This document shows, in pieces, positions 11,434 to 20,029 of a DNA stretch of 56,341 bases. Position 1 is the stretch's first letter. Each line of letters starts with the position of its first letter. The notes below the pieces were generated by a model, which had not been told where the DNA came from, searched no databases, and saw nothing but the letters and a program-made list of their open reading frames with translations. The position numbers were made by a program, and so were the translations under genes. The stretch is from Lachnospiraceae bacterium. Its GTDB lineage: Bacteria > Bacillota > Clostridia > Lachnospirales > Lachnospiraceae. The stretch spans positions 1 to 56,341 of the forward strand of contig JAAWCJ010000022.1 in the NCBI GenBank assembly GCA_022793195.1, written 5' to 3'.

Positions 11434-12564
11434 ATGAAAGCATTAATTCTTTCCTGCAATACGGGACAGGGGCACAATGCCGCAGGGAAAGCTCTTAAGG
11501 AAGAGTTTCTGCGGAGAGGTATTGAATGTAAGATGCTGGATGCCCTACGGTTTGCCAGGCCGAAAACATCGAAGCGGGCTTCCGGGGTCTATGTGAAAAC
11601 CGCCACGAAATTTCCGGAGGCATTTGGAGCCGCTTATAAAGTGGCCGGAAAAATCAGCTCTGATAAACGGAAATCACCGATCTATTATGCCAATACGCTG
11701 TATGGAAGAAAACTATATACTTATATTAAAAAAGGTGGATATGACTGTGTCGTTATGCCCCATCTGTTTCCGGCAGAAGCCGTCACTTATATAAAAAAAC
11801 ATTATCCGCTTTCTGCGGCTTGTTTTTTCGTGGCCACGGATTATACCTGTATTCCATTTACGGAAGAGACAGGGCTTGACGGTTACTTTATTCCCAGTGA
11901 CGAGCTGATTATGGAGTATAAGGAGCGGGGAATCCCGGAAGAGCGCCTGGTTCCGGTGGGAATCCCCGTGTCAAAACGGTTCCGGGACAGACAGGATAAG
12001 AAAGCGACCAGGTTTGGGCTTGGAATTGGCACAGACGGCCCTGTGGTTTTGATTATGACGGGAAGCATGGGCTTTGGAAATATTTCTGCCATGGCGGCAG
12101 TGATAGAGGCAGGGCTCCCGGAGGACGGCCGGGTGGTGATCCTGGGCGGGAATAATCAGAAGCTGAAAGAAAAACTCCGGAGAGAATTCCGCGGAAACCG
12201 GAAAATCCTGGTGTTGGATTTTACCACCCAGGTGGATTTATATATGGATATCTGTGATGTGCTGGTGACGAAGCCGGGAGGCCTGACCAGTACGGAGGCA
12301 GCCGCCAAAGGGATTCCTATGGTTCATTCGGCGCCTATCCCCGGATGCGAGACGAGAAATGCAGCATTCTTTTCAGGACATGGAATGTCGGTGTTGGGGC
12401 AAAATGAAAAAGAAGTGGGCGCCAGGGTACTGGAGCTTCTGAAGAATCAGGCGGCGGCCCGCAATATGACGATAGCTCAAAAGCATTACATCAATGGAGC
12501 GGCTGCTGTGGATATTTGTGATTATGTGGAGGATTACTGTAAGAAAAAAATGTCTGGACGGTGA
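11434..12564 (+). CDS. Processive diacylglycerol glycosyltransferase-like protein (MGDG synthase family, GT28)
   Basis: A 376-residue GT-B glycosyltransferase of the MGDG synthase/UgtP family. These enzymes move a sugar from UDP-sugar to diacylglycerol at the inner membrane face, making glycolipids and lipoteichoic acid anchors. The N-terminal acceptor domain has the CNTGQGHNAAGKAL loop at residues 8-21. The C-terminal donor domain has a TGSMGFGN loop near residue 210 and the nucleotide-sugar motif KPGGLTSTEAAAKGIPMV near residues 280-297. AAGGAG precedes the ATG. The stop overlaps a possible GTG of the next frame, and plsY follows closely, consistent with a membrane-lipid operon. Sugar specificity cannot be read from the sequence. 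Confidence 0.85.
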   Translation: MKALILSCNTGQGHNAAGKALKEEFLRRGIECKMLDALRFARPKTSKRASGVYVKTATKFPEAFGAAYKVAGKISSDKRKSPIYYANTLYGRKLYTYIKKGGYDCVVMPHLFPAEAVTYIKKHYPLSAACFFVATDYTCIPFTEETGLDGYFIPSDELIMEYKERGIPEERLVPVGIPVSKRFRDRQDKKATRFGLGIGTDGPVVLIMTGSMGFGNISAMAAVIEAGLPEDGRVVILGGNNQKLKEKLRREFRGNRKILVLDFTTQVDLYMDICDVLVTKPGGLTSTEAAAKGIPMVHSAPIPGCETRNAAFFSGHGMSVLGQNEKEVGARVLELLKNQAAARNMTIAQKHYINGAAAVDICDYVEDYCKKKMSGR

Positions 12565-12602
12565 AAAAACCAGACAGGGACGGGCAGGATGGGAGTGAGA
12601 AT

Positions 12603-13262
12603 ATGAAACGAGAGATGATAGAAGTTTTGTTTTTGATGGCGGTGGGTTATCTGGCCGGCAGTACACTCTTTGGACGTATTCTGCCAAAATATTTCAGAAA
12701 CATAGATATTGAAGAAGTCAGCGGGGATAAAAACCCGGGAACGGCCAATGTGATGAAATACGCGGGGATTCCTCTGGGCCTCCTTTGCCTGGTTCTGGAT
12801 ATCGGAAAGGGATATCTTCCCGTATTGTGGGCGGAGAGTGTCGTGGCTCCGGTGGATCTTTTGTTTGCCGGCATTATGGTGGCGCCGGTTTTAGGCCATG
12901 CGTTTCCTTTTTGGAAGAGTGGGCGCGGGGGAAAGGCCATTGCCGTCAGTTTTGGGGTGCTCCTTGGCATCCTGCGTTATAGTCGGAGCGTCTGGCTTTT
13001 GGCAGCCCTTTACATTTTCTTTTCTCTGGTGGTTGTGATAAAGCCCAATGAAAAGAGAAGTGTTTATACATTTGTGCTGTTCGGCAGTATTTCGGCGCTG
13101 TTTTTACTGTTTGACGGTTTGCCGGGAATTTGTGTGGGCAATATGTTGATTGCGGGAGTGGTTGCCAACCGGAACTGGGCGGATGCCAGGATCGGACAAA
13201 AGGAGTTTCGTCAAAAGGAAAAGGAACAGGCGGAAGAACAGCAGGTTCCGTTTCATAGGTAA
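12603..13262 (+). CDS. plsY: Glycerol-3-phosphate acyltransferase, PlsY type
   Basis: A 219-residue membrane protein with five to six hydrophobic segments. PlsY moves an acyl group from acyl-phosphate to glycerol-3-phosphate, the first step of phospholipid synthesis in Gram-positives. The start at 12603 is chosen because GGGAG lies seven bases upstream and the family's opening GYLAGSTLFG follows directly. A GTG at 12561 is possible but poorly supported. The three active-site loops are recognisable but divergent: SGDKNPGTANV instead of SGN-IG-TN, DIGKG, and GHAFPFWKSGRGGKA. It may therefore be a secondary PlsY paralogue. It follows a glycolipid glycosyltransferase in one operon. Confidence 0.8.
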   Translation: MKREMIEVLFLMAVGYLAGSTLFGRILPKYFRNIDIEEVSGDKNPGTANVMKYAGIPLGLLCLVLDIGKGYLPVLWAESVVAPVDLLFAGIMVAPVLGHAFPFWKSGRGGKAIAVSFGVLLGILRYSRSVWLLAALYIFFSLVVVIKPNEKRSVYTFVLFGSISALFLLFDGLPGICVGNMLIAGVVANRNWADARIGQKEFRQKEKEQAEEQQVPFHR

Positions 13263-13269
13263 AAATACA

Positions 13270-13343
13270 GACTGCAAAAAAATGGGGCGGCCTCAAAATA
13301 GCCGGGTTTCTACAGATATGGCTATTTTGGGGCAGTCTTTTTT
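13270..13343 (+). terminator. Terminator after plsY
   Basis: CCTCAAAATAGCC at 13291-13303 pairs over 13 bp (one G-T) with 13320-13332. An outer GACTGC/GCAGTC pair (13270-13275 with 13332-13337) can form as an alternative, and a seven-T run follows. Confidence 0.8.
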
Positions 13344-13371
13344 GAAAATACAAAAAAAGAGAGGAAATTTT

Positions 13372-14202
13372 ATGATATATGCAGGAAGCCATATATCTTC
13401 TTCGCGAGGGTATGAGGCCATGGGGAAACAGATACGGAAACTGGGTGGGGATACCTTTGCCTTTTTTACAAGAAATCCCAGAGGAGGCAGGGCAAAGGAA
13501 TTAAATATTCCTGATATGGAACGGTTTTATACTATGGCAAAATTGCAGAAACTGGGGCCGGTGGTGGCACATGCGCCCTATACCCTCAATGCCTGTGCAG
13601 CAAAGGAAGAGCTTCGTATTTTTGCGAAAGAAACCATGGCCGATGATCTGGCAAGGCTGGAACACATACCGGGGAACTATTATAATTTTCATCCCGGCTG
13701 CCATGTGGGCCAGGGAAAGGAAAAAGGGATTGAATTGATTGCAGGGCTTCTCAATGAAATCTTGAAGCAGGAGCAGCAGACAATCGTTCTTTTGGAAACC
13801 ATGGCGGGGAAGGGAAGCGAAGTGGGGGGAACCTTTGAGGAACTTCGGGAAATTTTGGACCGGCTCCGGTATCCGGAAAAAGCAGGGGTCTGTATGGATA
13901 CCTGCCATGTGTGGGATGGGGGATATGATATTGCAGGGGATTTGGACGGCGTAATTACGCAGTTTGATAAAATAATCGGCCTTGGACGGCTGAAGGCAAT
14001 CCATACTAATGACAGCCAGGGGGAACGGGGCTGTCATAAAGACCGGCATGCAAGGCTGGGGGAAGGAAAGATTGGTCTTCCCGCTTTTCAGAGGCTGGTG
14101 GTCCATCCGGCTTTGCAGGGGCTACCTTGTATTTTGGAAACCCCGAATGACGATGCAGGATGGGCGAAGGAAATCGCATTTTTAAAAGAAAGCGCGGGAT
14201 AA
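13372..14202 (+). CDS. nfo: Endonuclease IV (AP endonuclease)
   Basis: A 276-residue TIM-barrel AP endonuclease that cuts the backbone 5' of abasic sites in base excision repair. The start at 13372 has GAGG upstream and gives the usual MIYAGSHISSSRG opening. The expected trinuclear zinc ligands can be followed in order: VAHAPY, NFHPGCH, LLETMAGKG, CMDTCHVW, IHTNDS, HKDRHARLGEG and LETPND. Length and motifs are normal, so activity is expected. It follows the plsY terminator with no obvious strong promoter and leads a two-gene unit with the DUF3786 gene 12 bp downstream. Confidence 0.93.
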   Translation: MIYAGSHISSSRGYEAMGKQIRKLGGDTFAFFTRNPRGGRAKELNIPDMERFYTMAKLQKLGPVVAHAPYTLNACAAKEELRIFAKETMADDLARLEHIPGNYYNFHPGCHVGQGKEKGIELIAGLLNEILKQEQQTIVLLETMAGKGSEVGGTFEELREILDRLRYPEKAGVCMDTCHVWDGGYDIAGDLDGVITQFDKIIGLGRLKAIHTNDSQGERGCHKDRHARLGEGKIGLPAFQRLVVHPALQGLPCILETPNDDAGWAKEIAFLKESAG

Positions 14203-14214
14203 AGGAGCATACGG

Positions 14215-14841
14215 ATGGAAGATAATTATGCAAAAGTGGCAGAGAAATGGCGGCAGGACTTTGTTACCTGGGACCATGAGGCCATATGTAAAAAACTGGG
14301 GATTGGCACATATGACGCGGGAGCCATCAGGATGGATTATTTTGGAATTCCCCACAGGATTGACAGGAGGACGGGAAAAATCAGCTGCCCGGGGAGACAG
14401 GATTATGAACCGGTATTCGACGAAGCGATGGCTATTTATAATCTGTTTTATTACGCAAAAGAAGGAGCAAAAAATTCCGGGGATTGGATTCATTTGAGGA
14501 ATGTAAGGGGAGCAGGCGTTTTTGAGGCGGCATTTGAGAGGCAGGTGCTCATCCCGTTTGCAAAGCATTTTTCCGGGAAAACAGACGAATTTAAAGCTGT
14601 TGGAGAAAAAATGGGATTCTTTCCATTACCTTATGGAGATGCTTCTTTTCAAATTCCGGCTTTTTTCTGTATTCCGCTGAGAGTGATTTTCTGGGATGGA
14701 GACGAAGAATTTCCGGCAAAGGTGAATATTTTATTTGACAGGAATATCACGGATTTTACCCACCCCGAATCGGTGGTGATGCTGGGAATGGAATGTATGA
14801 GGTATTTTGTGGAAGAATCTCCTTATGTAATCAAAAGATGA
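14215..14841 (+). CDS. DUF3786 domain protein
   Basis: A 208-residue soluble protein of the DUF3786 family. The family signature is the C-terminal stretch with LRVIFWDGDEEFPAKVNILF followed by NITDFTHPESV. The N-terminal half holds a GDWIHLRNVRGAG segment. AAAGGAG precedes the ATG. It is 12 bp behind nfo and probably co-transcribed. Other family members occur beside corrinoid and methyltransferase genes in anaerobes, but nothing here confirms such a link. The function is unknown. Confidence 0.78.
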   Translation: MEDNYAKVAEKWRQDFVTWDHEAICKKLGIGTYDAGAIRMDYFGIPHRIDRRTGKISCPGRQDYEPVFDEAMAIYNLFYYAKEGAKNSGDWIHLRNVRGAGVFEAAFERQVLIPFAKHFSGKTDEFKAVGEKMGFFPLPYGDASFQIPAFFCIPLRVIFWDGDEEFPAKVNILFDRNITDFTHPESVVMLGMECMRYFVEESPYVIKR

Positions 14842-14884
14842 GCGGCGCCATGGCGGGAATCCCCATAAAAGGGGCAAAAATAAG

Positions 14885-14913
14885 TTGACAAAACAAAAGG
14901 GGGCTGATATGAT
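14885..14913 (+). promoter_or_regulatory. Strong sigma-A promoter for the branched-chain-type binding protein
   Basis: Perfect TTGACA (14885-14890), 17-bp spacer and TATGAT (14908-14913), with a TG just before the -10 box. It lies 65 bp before the start at 14979. Confidence 0.75.
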
Positions 14914-14978
14914 TAGCTCGAAGCTGCGTATGGACTTTTTACGTTGTTGTAAACAGAAGCGACTGAGAAGTGCAAGGA

Positions 14979-16280
14979 ATGATTGAAAGAAGAAAGGCAG
15001 GCAGAAAAATAAAGAAAAAAGTGTTGGCATTGACTCTGGCCGCTGCATTGGCAGTATCTGCCCTGGCAGGCTGTGGAGGCGGCAAAAAAGAGGGAGAATC
15101 GCCTGAGACGAAAGTAGCGGGAGCGGAAAAGGAGGACGAAGTCCGGGCTCCTGCCGAAGACGGCGAAGAAAAGGGTGAGACCGGGACTTCTGTGGAAGGC
15201 GGACAGGGCAAAAATGTAATCAAGCTGGGCGGCCTGGCTCCTTTGACTGGAAATGATCAGGAATATGGACAAGGGTTCGAGATTGGTTTTAAGAAAGCCA
15301 TCGAGGAGATCAATGCGGCCGGCGGTGTAAATGGATATACATTTGATATTGAGATCAAAGATACTCAGAGTAATGAGGTAACCTCTTCTACGATTGCGAC
15401 GGCATTTGCAGAGGATGAGGCGGTTATGGCCCTTTTGGGTGATTTTTCATCTGGCGTGTGCAAGGCCAATGCACAGGTCTGTGACAGATATGGCATTGTG
15501 CAGTTAAGCCCAACTGCCGCTGCTTTCGACTATGCTCCTATGAGCAAATATTTTTTCAGTATCATGGGACGTCAGGACGCAGAGGCTTTTTTTCTTGCAA
15601 AATATGTACTGAAAGAGTATCTGGGGGCGCAGAAGATTGCCGTGGCTTATGTGGACAGCGACTGGGGACGCTTTTGTTTTGGGAACTTTAAAACACAAGC
15701 GGATAAAGAGGGCCTTGAGGTATCCGCTGAGACTTATGGGGCCGATGAGAAAGACTTTAACCCATTGATTACCAAGCTGCAGGCTGAGAAGGCCGATGCC
15801 TTTGTTGTTATGGATCCGGGGGATTTGGTTGCCGATATTTTTAATCAGGCGGACGCGGCCGGCTGGCAGATCAAACATGTGGCGCTGGGGCCTGGAACCT
15901 CCCAACAGGTTGTAAACAGCCTCAGCGATAAAAATAACCTGATGGTGGCTTCGTCCTTTTTTATTGACCCTGAAAATGCAGAACTGACTGCATGGGCAGA
16001 GTGGTTTGAGGGAGAAGCAGGCTTTGCGCCCACCATCCATCCTGCATGTGCTTATGACAGTGTTTATCTCATTGCGGAAGCTGTGAAGAATATTGACGGT
16101 GAAGTGACACGTGACAGTATCCGGGAAGCTTTGTTAAACCTGCCTGAGTACCAGGGTATAACGGGTTCCATCAAATTTGAGGCAGACGGCGATATCAGGA
16201 GAAATTATATGATTTGCGCAGTTAAAGGCGGGGAGTGGGAGATATTGGAAGGCTTTGAGTACGGCGCAGACGGATATTGA
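14979..16280 (+). CDS. ABC transporter substrate-binding lipoprotein, LivJ/LivK-like
   Basis: A 433-residue type I periplasmic-binding-fold lipoprotein, likely a receptor for branched-chain or related amino acids. A basic N-terminus and hydrophobic stretch end in a lipobox (ALAGC, lipidated C32). A Glu/Lys-rich linker of about 45 residues follows. The binding domain opens with IKLGGLAPLTGNDQEYGQGF and contains LLGDFSSGVCKA and a SDWGRFCFGNF hinge segment. The start is uncertain: ATG 14979 is used, with GTG at 14970 also possible. It has its own strong promoter. No permease or ATPase gene lies nearby, so it is an orphan that must work with a transporter encoded elsewhere or act as a sensor. 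Confidence 0.85.
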   Translation: MIERRKAGRKIKKKVLALTLAAALAVSALAGCGGGKKEGESPETKVAGAEKEDEVRAPAEDGEEKGETGTSVEGGQGKNVIKLGGLAPLTGNDQEYGQGFEIGFKKAIEEINAAGGVNGYTFDIEIKDTQSNEVTSSTIATAFAEDEAVMALLGDFSSGVCKANAQVCDRYGIVQLSPTAAAFDYAPMSKYFFSIMGRQDAEAFFLAKYVLKEYLGAQKIAVAYVDSDWGRFCFGNFKTQADKEGLEVSAETYGADEKDFNPLITKLQAEKADAFVVMDPGDLVADIFNQADAAGWQIKHVALGPGTSQQVVNSLSDKNNLMVASSFFIDPENAELTAWAEWFEGEAGFAPTIHPACAYDSVYLIAEAVKNIDGEVTRDSIREALLNLPEYQGITGSIKFEADGDIRRNYMICAVKGGEWEILEGFEYGADGY

Positions 16281-16386
16281 AAACTTATATCCTCCGGATA
16301 CCCTGCTTAATACCCTACAGGAACATGTATTACGCTGCAGGTGTTGGACATAGAGAAGAGCTAAAAAGACAGGCGGAGACATAAGA

Positions 16387-17655
16387 ATGGAAAAGAAGAT
16401 TTATGAAAATTATTTAATGATTCTGGAGGCTGAGCTTTTGCCGGCGATGGGCTGTACGGAGCCCATTGCCGTGGCATTTGCGGCGGCCAAGGCAAGGGCG
16501 GTGTTGGGAAAGATGCCGGAACACATGGATATCTACTGTAGCGGAAACATTGTGAAAAATGTGAAAGGTGTGGTAGTTCCCAATTCCGGCGGGCAGATGG
16601 GTATTGATGTGGCGGCAGTTTTAGGTGTTGTCGGCGGCAGGGAAGATTTGGAGCTGGAAGTGGTAAACAGCGTAACCGGAGAGCAGATTGAAAAAACCAG
16701 GGAGCTTGTGGCCTCCGGCATGTGCAGCTGCCATCTGGTGGAAGGGGAGGAGAATCTCTATATCCGTGCAGAAGTGTTTGCCGGTGAAGACAGCGCTCTT
16801 GTGGAGTTGAAAACAAAGCATACTCATATTTCGCGGATTGAAAAGAATGGGAAGATTCTTTTTGCGCAGGATGATATTGAGACAAGTTCCCAGGGCGATA
16901 AGAGCCAGCTGAGTTTAAAAGACATTTACGAGTTCGCAAATACGGTGGATTTGGAGGATGTGAGAGGGATTTTAGAGCGCCAGCTGAAATATAACAAGGC
17001 CATCTCAGAAGAGGGACTTAAGAATTCCTGGGGCGCCCAGGTGGGCCGGACGCTCATCGGAGTCCATGGAAGCGCCGATTGGCGGGTGAGGGCGAAGGCA
17101 GCAGCTGCGGCAGGCTCCGACGCCCGTATGAGCGGTTGCGCCCTGCCTGTGGTGATTAATTCCGGTAGCGGCAATCAGGGAATCGCCGTCAGTATGCCTG
17201 TCCTGGAGTATGCCGGTGAAGTAAAGTGTTCTGAAGAAAAACTGCTTCGCGCATTGACTCTGGCAAATCTTCTGTCGCTCCACCAGAAGCGTTATATCGG
17301 GAATCTTTCTGCTTACTGCGGCGCAACCAGCGCAGGCTGCTCTGCCGTATGCGGGATTGCTTATATTGACGGCGCCTCCTTGGAGGTGATTGGGCATACC
17401 ATTATCAATGCCATCTGCAACATCGGCGGTATGGTGTGCGATGGAGCCAAGTCTTCCTGTGCTTCCAAAATTGTAAGTGCAGTGGAGGCCGGCCTTTTGG
17501 GCTATGAGATGGCAAAACAGGGAAATAATTTTAAACCCGGCGAAGGCATGGTTGTGGAAGATATGGAACAGACCATAAGGAATATTGGAAGAATGGGCCG
17601 TGTGGGAATGAAGGGGACCGACGTGGAGATTCTGAACATTATGCTGGGAAAGTAA
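16387..17655 (+). CDS. L-cysteine desulfidase / CyuA-like (UPF0597) iron-sulfur enzyme
   Basis: A 422-residue protein of the UPF0597 (YhaM/CyuA) family, related to the alpha chain of iron-sulfur L-serine dehydratases. Characterised members break down L-cysteine to pyruvate, ammonia and sulfide using a [4Fe-4S] cluster. The catalytic GCTEP motif with C23 is at the N-terminus. Other conserved cysteines sit in SAYCGATSAGCSAVCG, CNIGGMVCDGAKSSCA and near residue 120. Length is normal for the family. The start follows a modest GGCGGAG site. The gene stands between an orphan binding protein and a radical SAM gene, with no cysteine transporter nearby. The exact substrate is inferred from the family. 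Confidence 0.82.
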   Translation: MEKKIYENYLMILEAELLPAMGCTEPIAVAFAAAKARAVLGKMPEHMDIYCSGNIVKNVKGVVVPNSGGQMGIDVAAVLGVVGGREDLELEVVNSVTGEQIEKTRELVASGMCSCHLVEGEENLYIRAEVFAGEDSALVELKTKHTHISRIEKNGKILFAQDDIETSSQGDKSQLSLKDIYEFANTVDLEDVRGILERQLKYNKAISEEGLKNSWGAQVGRTLIGVHGSADWRVRAKAAAAAGSDARMSGCALPVVINSGSGNQGIAVSMPVLEYAGEVKCSEEKLLRALTLANLLSLHQKRYIGNLSAYCGATSAGCSAVCGIAYIDGASLEVIGHTIINAICNIGGMVCDGAKSSCASKIVSAVEAGLLGYEMAKQGNNFKPGEGMVVEDMEQTIRNIGRMGRVGMKGTDVEILNIMLGK

Positions 17656-17784
17656 CTACCATGCAGCGGCCGGGGAATCATAGTCAGATCTTTGAGGGAA
17701 GTTCATAATGAGGGAAGTGAGCTGTCTTTCCGGCTGCAAAAGTGGCCCGGGGAGATGGCTCTGTTGTTATTTGGGAGGAAAGGA

Positions 17785-18696
17785 ATGGGAGAATGTCGGC
17801 TTTGCCCAAGGGAATGTGGAGTGGACAGAAAAAAAGGCCGGATGGGCGTCTGTAAAGTTGCAGGAGAGGGCATCATTGCTGCCAGGGCGGCGCTCCATCA
17901 GTGGGAAGAGCCTTGTATTTCAGGGAAAAATGGTTCCGGAGCCGTGTTTTTTTCCGGCTGTCCGTTGGGATGCGTTTATTGCCAGAATTATGATATTGCC
18001 CGTGGGCAGGCGGGAAAGCGGATATCAAAGGAACGCCTTGCAGAAATTTTTCTGGAACTACAGGAAAAAAAGGCAGCAAACATTAATCTGGTGACGCCGA
18101 CCCACTATACGCCGGAGATTACTCAGGCAGTGGAACGGGCCAGGAATCAGGGGCTTTCAATTCCTGTTGTATATAATTGTAGTGGTTATGAAAAGACAGA
18201 GACGTTGCGGTCTTTGGAGGGAATTGTGGATGTTTATCTGACAGATTTTAAATATATGGATTCAGAAGCTGCCAGCCGTTATTCCCAGGCGGCTGATTAT
18301 CCGCAGGTGGCCATGGCCGCCCTTGCGGAGATGGTACGCCAGACAGAAAATCAGGCAGGTCATGGAGGGATGGCCCTGTTTGATGAAGAGGGCAATATGA
18401 AGAAGGGAGTGATTGTGAGGCATCTTCTCCTTCCGGGGCATTTGAAAAATGCGAAGGCGGTGGTAAAATATGTGTACGAGACATACGGCGACAGGGTCTT
18501 TCTCAGCTTGATGAATCAATATACACCGCTTCCCCAGTCAGAGAAATGGCCGGAGATTAACCGGAAGGTGACGCGGAGGGAATATGAAAGACTTGTGGAA
18601 TATGCCCTTTTCCTGGGTGTGGAAAACGGGTTTATCCAGGAGGGAGAGACTGCAAAAGAAAGTTTTATCCCTGCTTTTGACGGGGAAGGTTTGTGA
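17785..18696 (+). CDS. Radical SAM protein, PflA-like (COG1313)
   Basis: A 303-residue radical SAM enzyme of the group annotated as putative pyruvate-formate-lyase-activating enzymes. The cluster motif is C59-x3-C63-x2-C66 (CPLGCVYC). Four extra cysteines at the N-terminus (C4, C7, C11, C23, in CRLCPRECG and MGVC) could bind a second metal centre. The start at 17785 has GGGAGG six bases upstream. The TTG at 17692 has no comparable site. It overlaps the reading frame of the methyltransferase gene by a few bases if that used its GTG. No glycyl radical enzyme is encoded in the window, so the partner is unknown. Confidence 0.82.
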   Translation: MGECRLCPRECGVDRKKGRMGVCKVAGEGIIAARAALHQWEEPCISGKNGSGAVFFSGCPLGCVYCQNYDIARGQAGKRISKERLAEIFLELQEKKAANINLVTPTHYTPEITQAVERARNQGLSIPVVYNCSGYEKTETLRSLEGIVDVYLTDFKYMDSEAASRYSQAADYPQVAMAALAEMVRQTENQAGHGGMALFDEEGNMKKGVIVRHLLLPGHLKNAKAVVKYVYETYGDRVFLSLMNQYTPLPQSEKWPEINRKVTRREYERLVEYALFLGVENGFIQEGETAKESFIPAFDGEGL

Positions 18697-18728
18697 AATC
18701 GTATAATTTTAATAGAAGGAGAAAAGGG

Positions 18729-19931
18729 ATGGGTCTTGGAATTGTGACATTGAAAAAGGGTGGGGGACGAGCGTTTAAAGCGGGAGGTCCCTGGGTTTAC
18801 GATAATGAGGTGGAAAGTGTCGTGGGAAATTTTGCAGACGGGGATATTGTGCTGGTGCATGATTTTGACGGTTATCCTTTGGGAAGAGGGTTCATTAACC
18901 GGAAATCCAGGCTGCTTGTCCGCATGATGACAAGAAATGCATCTCAGGAGGTGGATGCGGCTTTTATCCGTATGCGTGTAAAAAATGCCTGGGAATACCG
19001 GAAGCAGGTGACAGACACGGAAAGTTGCCGTGTGATTTTCGGGGAAGCGGATTTTTTGCCGGGGATTGTAGTGGACAAATTTTCCGATGTGCTGGTGGTC
19101 CAGTCTCTGGCCCTGGGAATTGACAGGCTTAAACCTCTTATTATAGAGGCTTTACAGTCTGTAATGGCAGAGGACGGGATAACCATTCGTGGCGTATACG
19201 AGAGAAGCGATGCGAAGGTGCGGGAGCAGGAAGGCTTGGAGCGGGTAAAGGGCTTTATTGGGCAACCTTTCGAGACAAAAGTAGAGATTGTGGAAAATGG
19301 GGTTCGTTACTTGGTGGATGTGAAAGAGGGGCAGAAAACAGGTTTCTTCCTGGACCAGAAGTATAACAGGAAGGCCATTTGGAACCTTTGCCCCGGTGCC
19401 AGGGTGCTGGACTGTTTTACCCATACAGGTTCCTTTGCCCTCAATGCGGGAATGGCAGGGGCTTCATATGTGCTGGGGGTGGATGCTTCTGAGGTGGGGA
19501 TTGGACAGGCCAGAGAAAACGCTATCCTCAACCATCTGGAAGACCGGGTGGAATTCAGGTGTGCCGATGTATTTGATTTGCTTCCGGCCATGGAAAAGGC
19601 GGGGGAGATTTTTGATGTGGTGATTCTCGATCCTCCGGCTTTTGCAAAGTCCAGAAATTCTGTTAAAAATGCGGTAAAAGGATACAGGGAGATCAACCTG
19701 CGGGCTATGAAGCTCATAAAGGACGGCGGTTATCTGGCTACCTGTTCCTGTTCTCACTTTATGGACTACGAATTATTTACCAGGACAATCGGGCAGGCGG
19801 CGCAGAATGTGCATAAACGCCTCCGGCAGGTGGAATTCAGGACACAAGCCCCGGATCACCCGATACTCTGGGCGGCGGAAGAGTCCTATTATCTGAAGTT
19901 TTACATTTTCCAGGTGTGTGATGAAAAATGA
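18729..19931 (+). CDS. Class I SAM-dependent rRNA methyltransferase, RlmI type
   Basis: A 400-residue protein with an N-terminal PUA domain (residues 1-75) and a C-terminal Rossmann methyltransferase domain. RlmI methylates C1962 of 23S rRNA in E. coli. Visible motifs are KEGQKTGFFLDQ, VLDCFTHTGSFALNA (motif I), GVDASEVG, and the catalytic DPPAFAKSR followed by LATCSCSHF. Start 18729 is preferred because GAAGGAG lies seven bases upstream. A GTG at 18693 overlapping the previous stop is less likely. It forms a two-gene unit with the radical SAM gene and ends at a terminator shared with arcC. The cytosine target is inferred from the family. Confidence 0.87.
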   Translation: MGLGIVTLKKGGGRAFKAGGPWVYDNEVESVVGNFADGDIVLVHDFDGYPLGRGFINRKSRLLVRMMTRNASQEVDAAFIRMRVKNAWEYRKQVTDTESCRVIFGEADFLPGIVVDKFSDVLVVQSLALGIDRLKPLIIEALQSVMAEDGITIRGVYERSDAKVREQEGLERVKGFIGQPFETKVEIVENGVRYLVDVKEGQKTGFFLDQKYNRKAIWNLCPGARVLDCFTHTGSFALNAGMAGASYVLGVDASEVGIGQARENAILNHLEDRVEFRCADVFDLLPAMEKAGEIFDVVILDPPAFAKSRNSVKNAVKGYREINLRAMKLIKDGGYLATCSCSHFMDYELFTRTIGQAAQNVHKRLRQVEFRTQAPDHPILWAAEESYYLKFYIFQVCDEK

Positions 19932-19940
19932 TTCTACACA

Positions 19941-19973
19941 AAAAAGGGATCTTGACAACCAGGATCCCTTTTG
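19941..19973. terminator. Bidirectional terminator between rlmI-type gene and arcC
   Basis: AAAAGGGATC at 19942-19951 pairs perfectly with GATCCCTTTT at 19963-19972. The T-run is better on the minus strand, so it mainly serves carbamate kinase. Confidence 0.8.
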
Positions 19974-20029
19974 CTAAAATTAAGTTGCACATCAAACTTG
20001 AGGCTGTTTCGGCCACAGATTCCCAAAGA

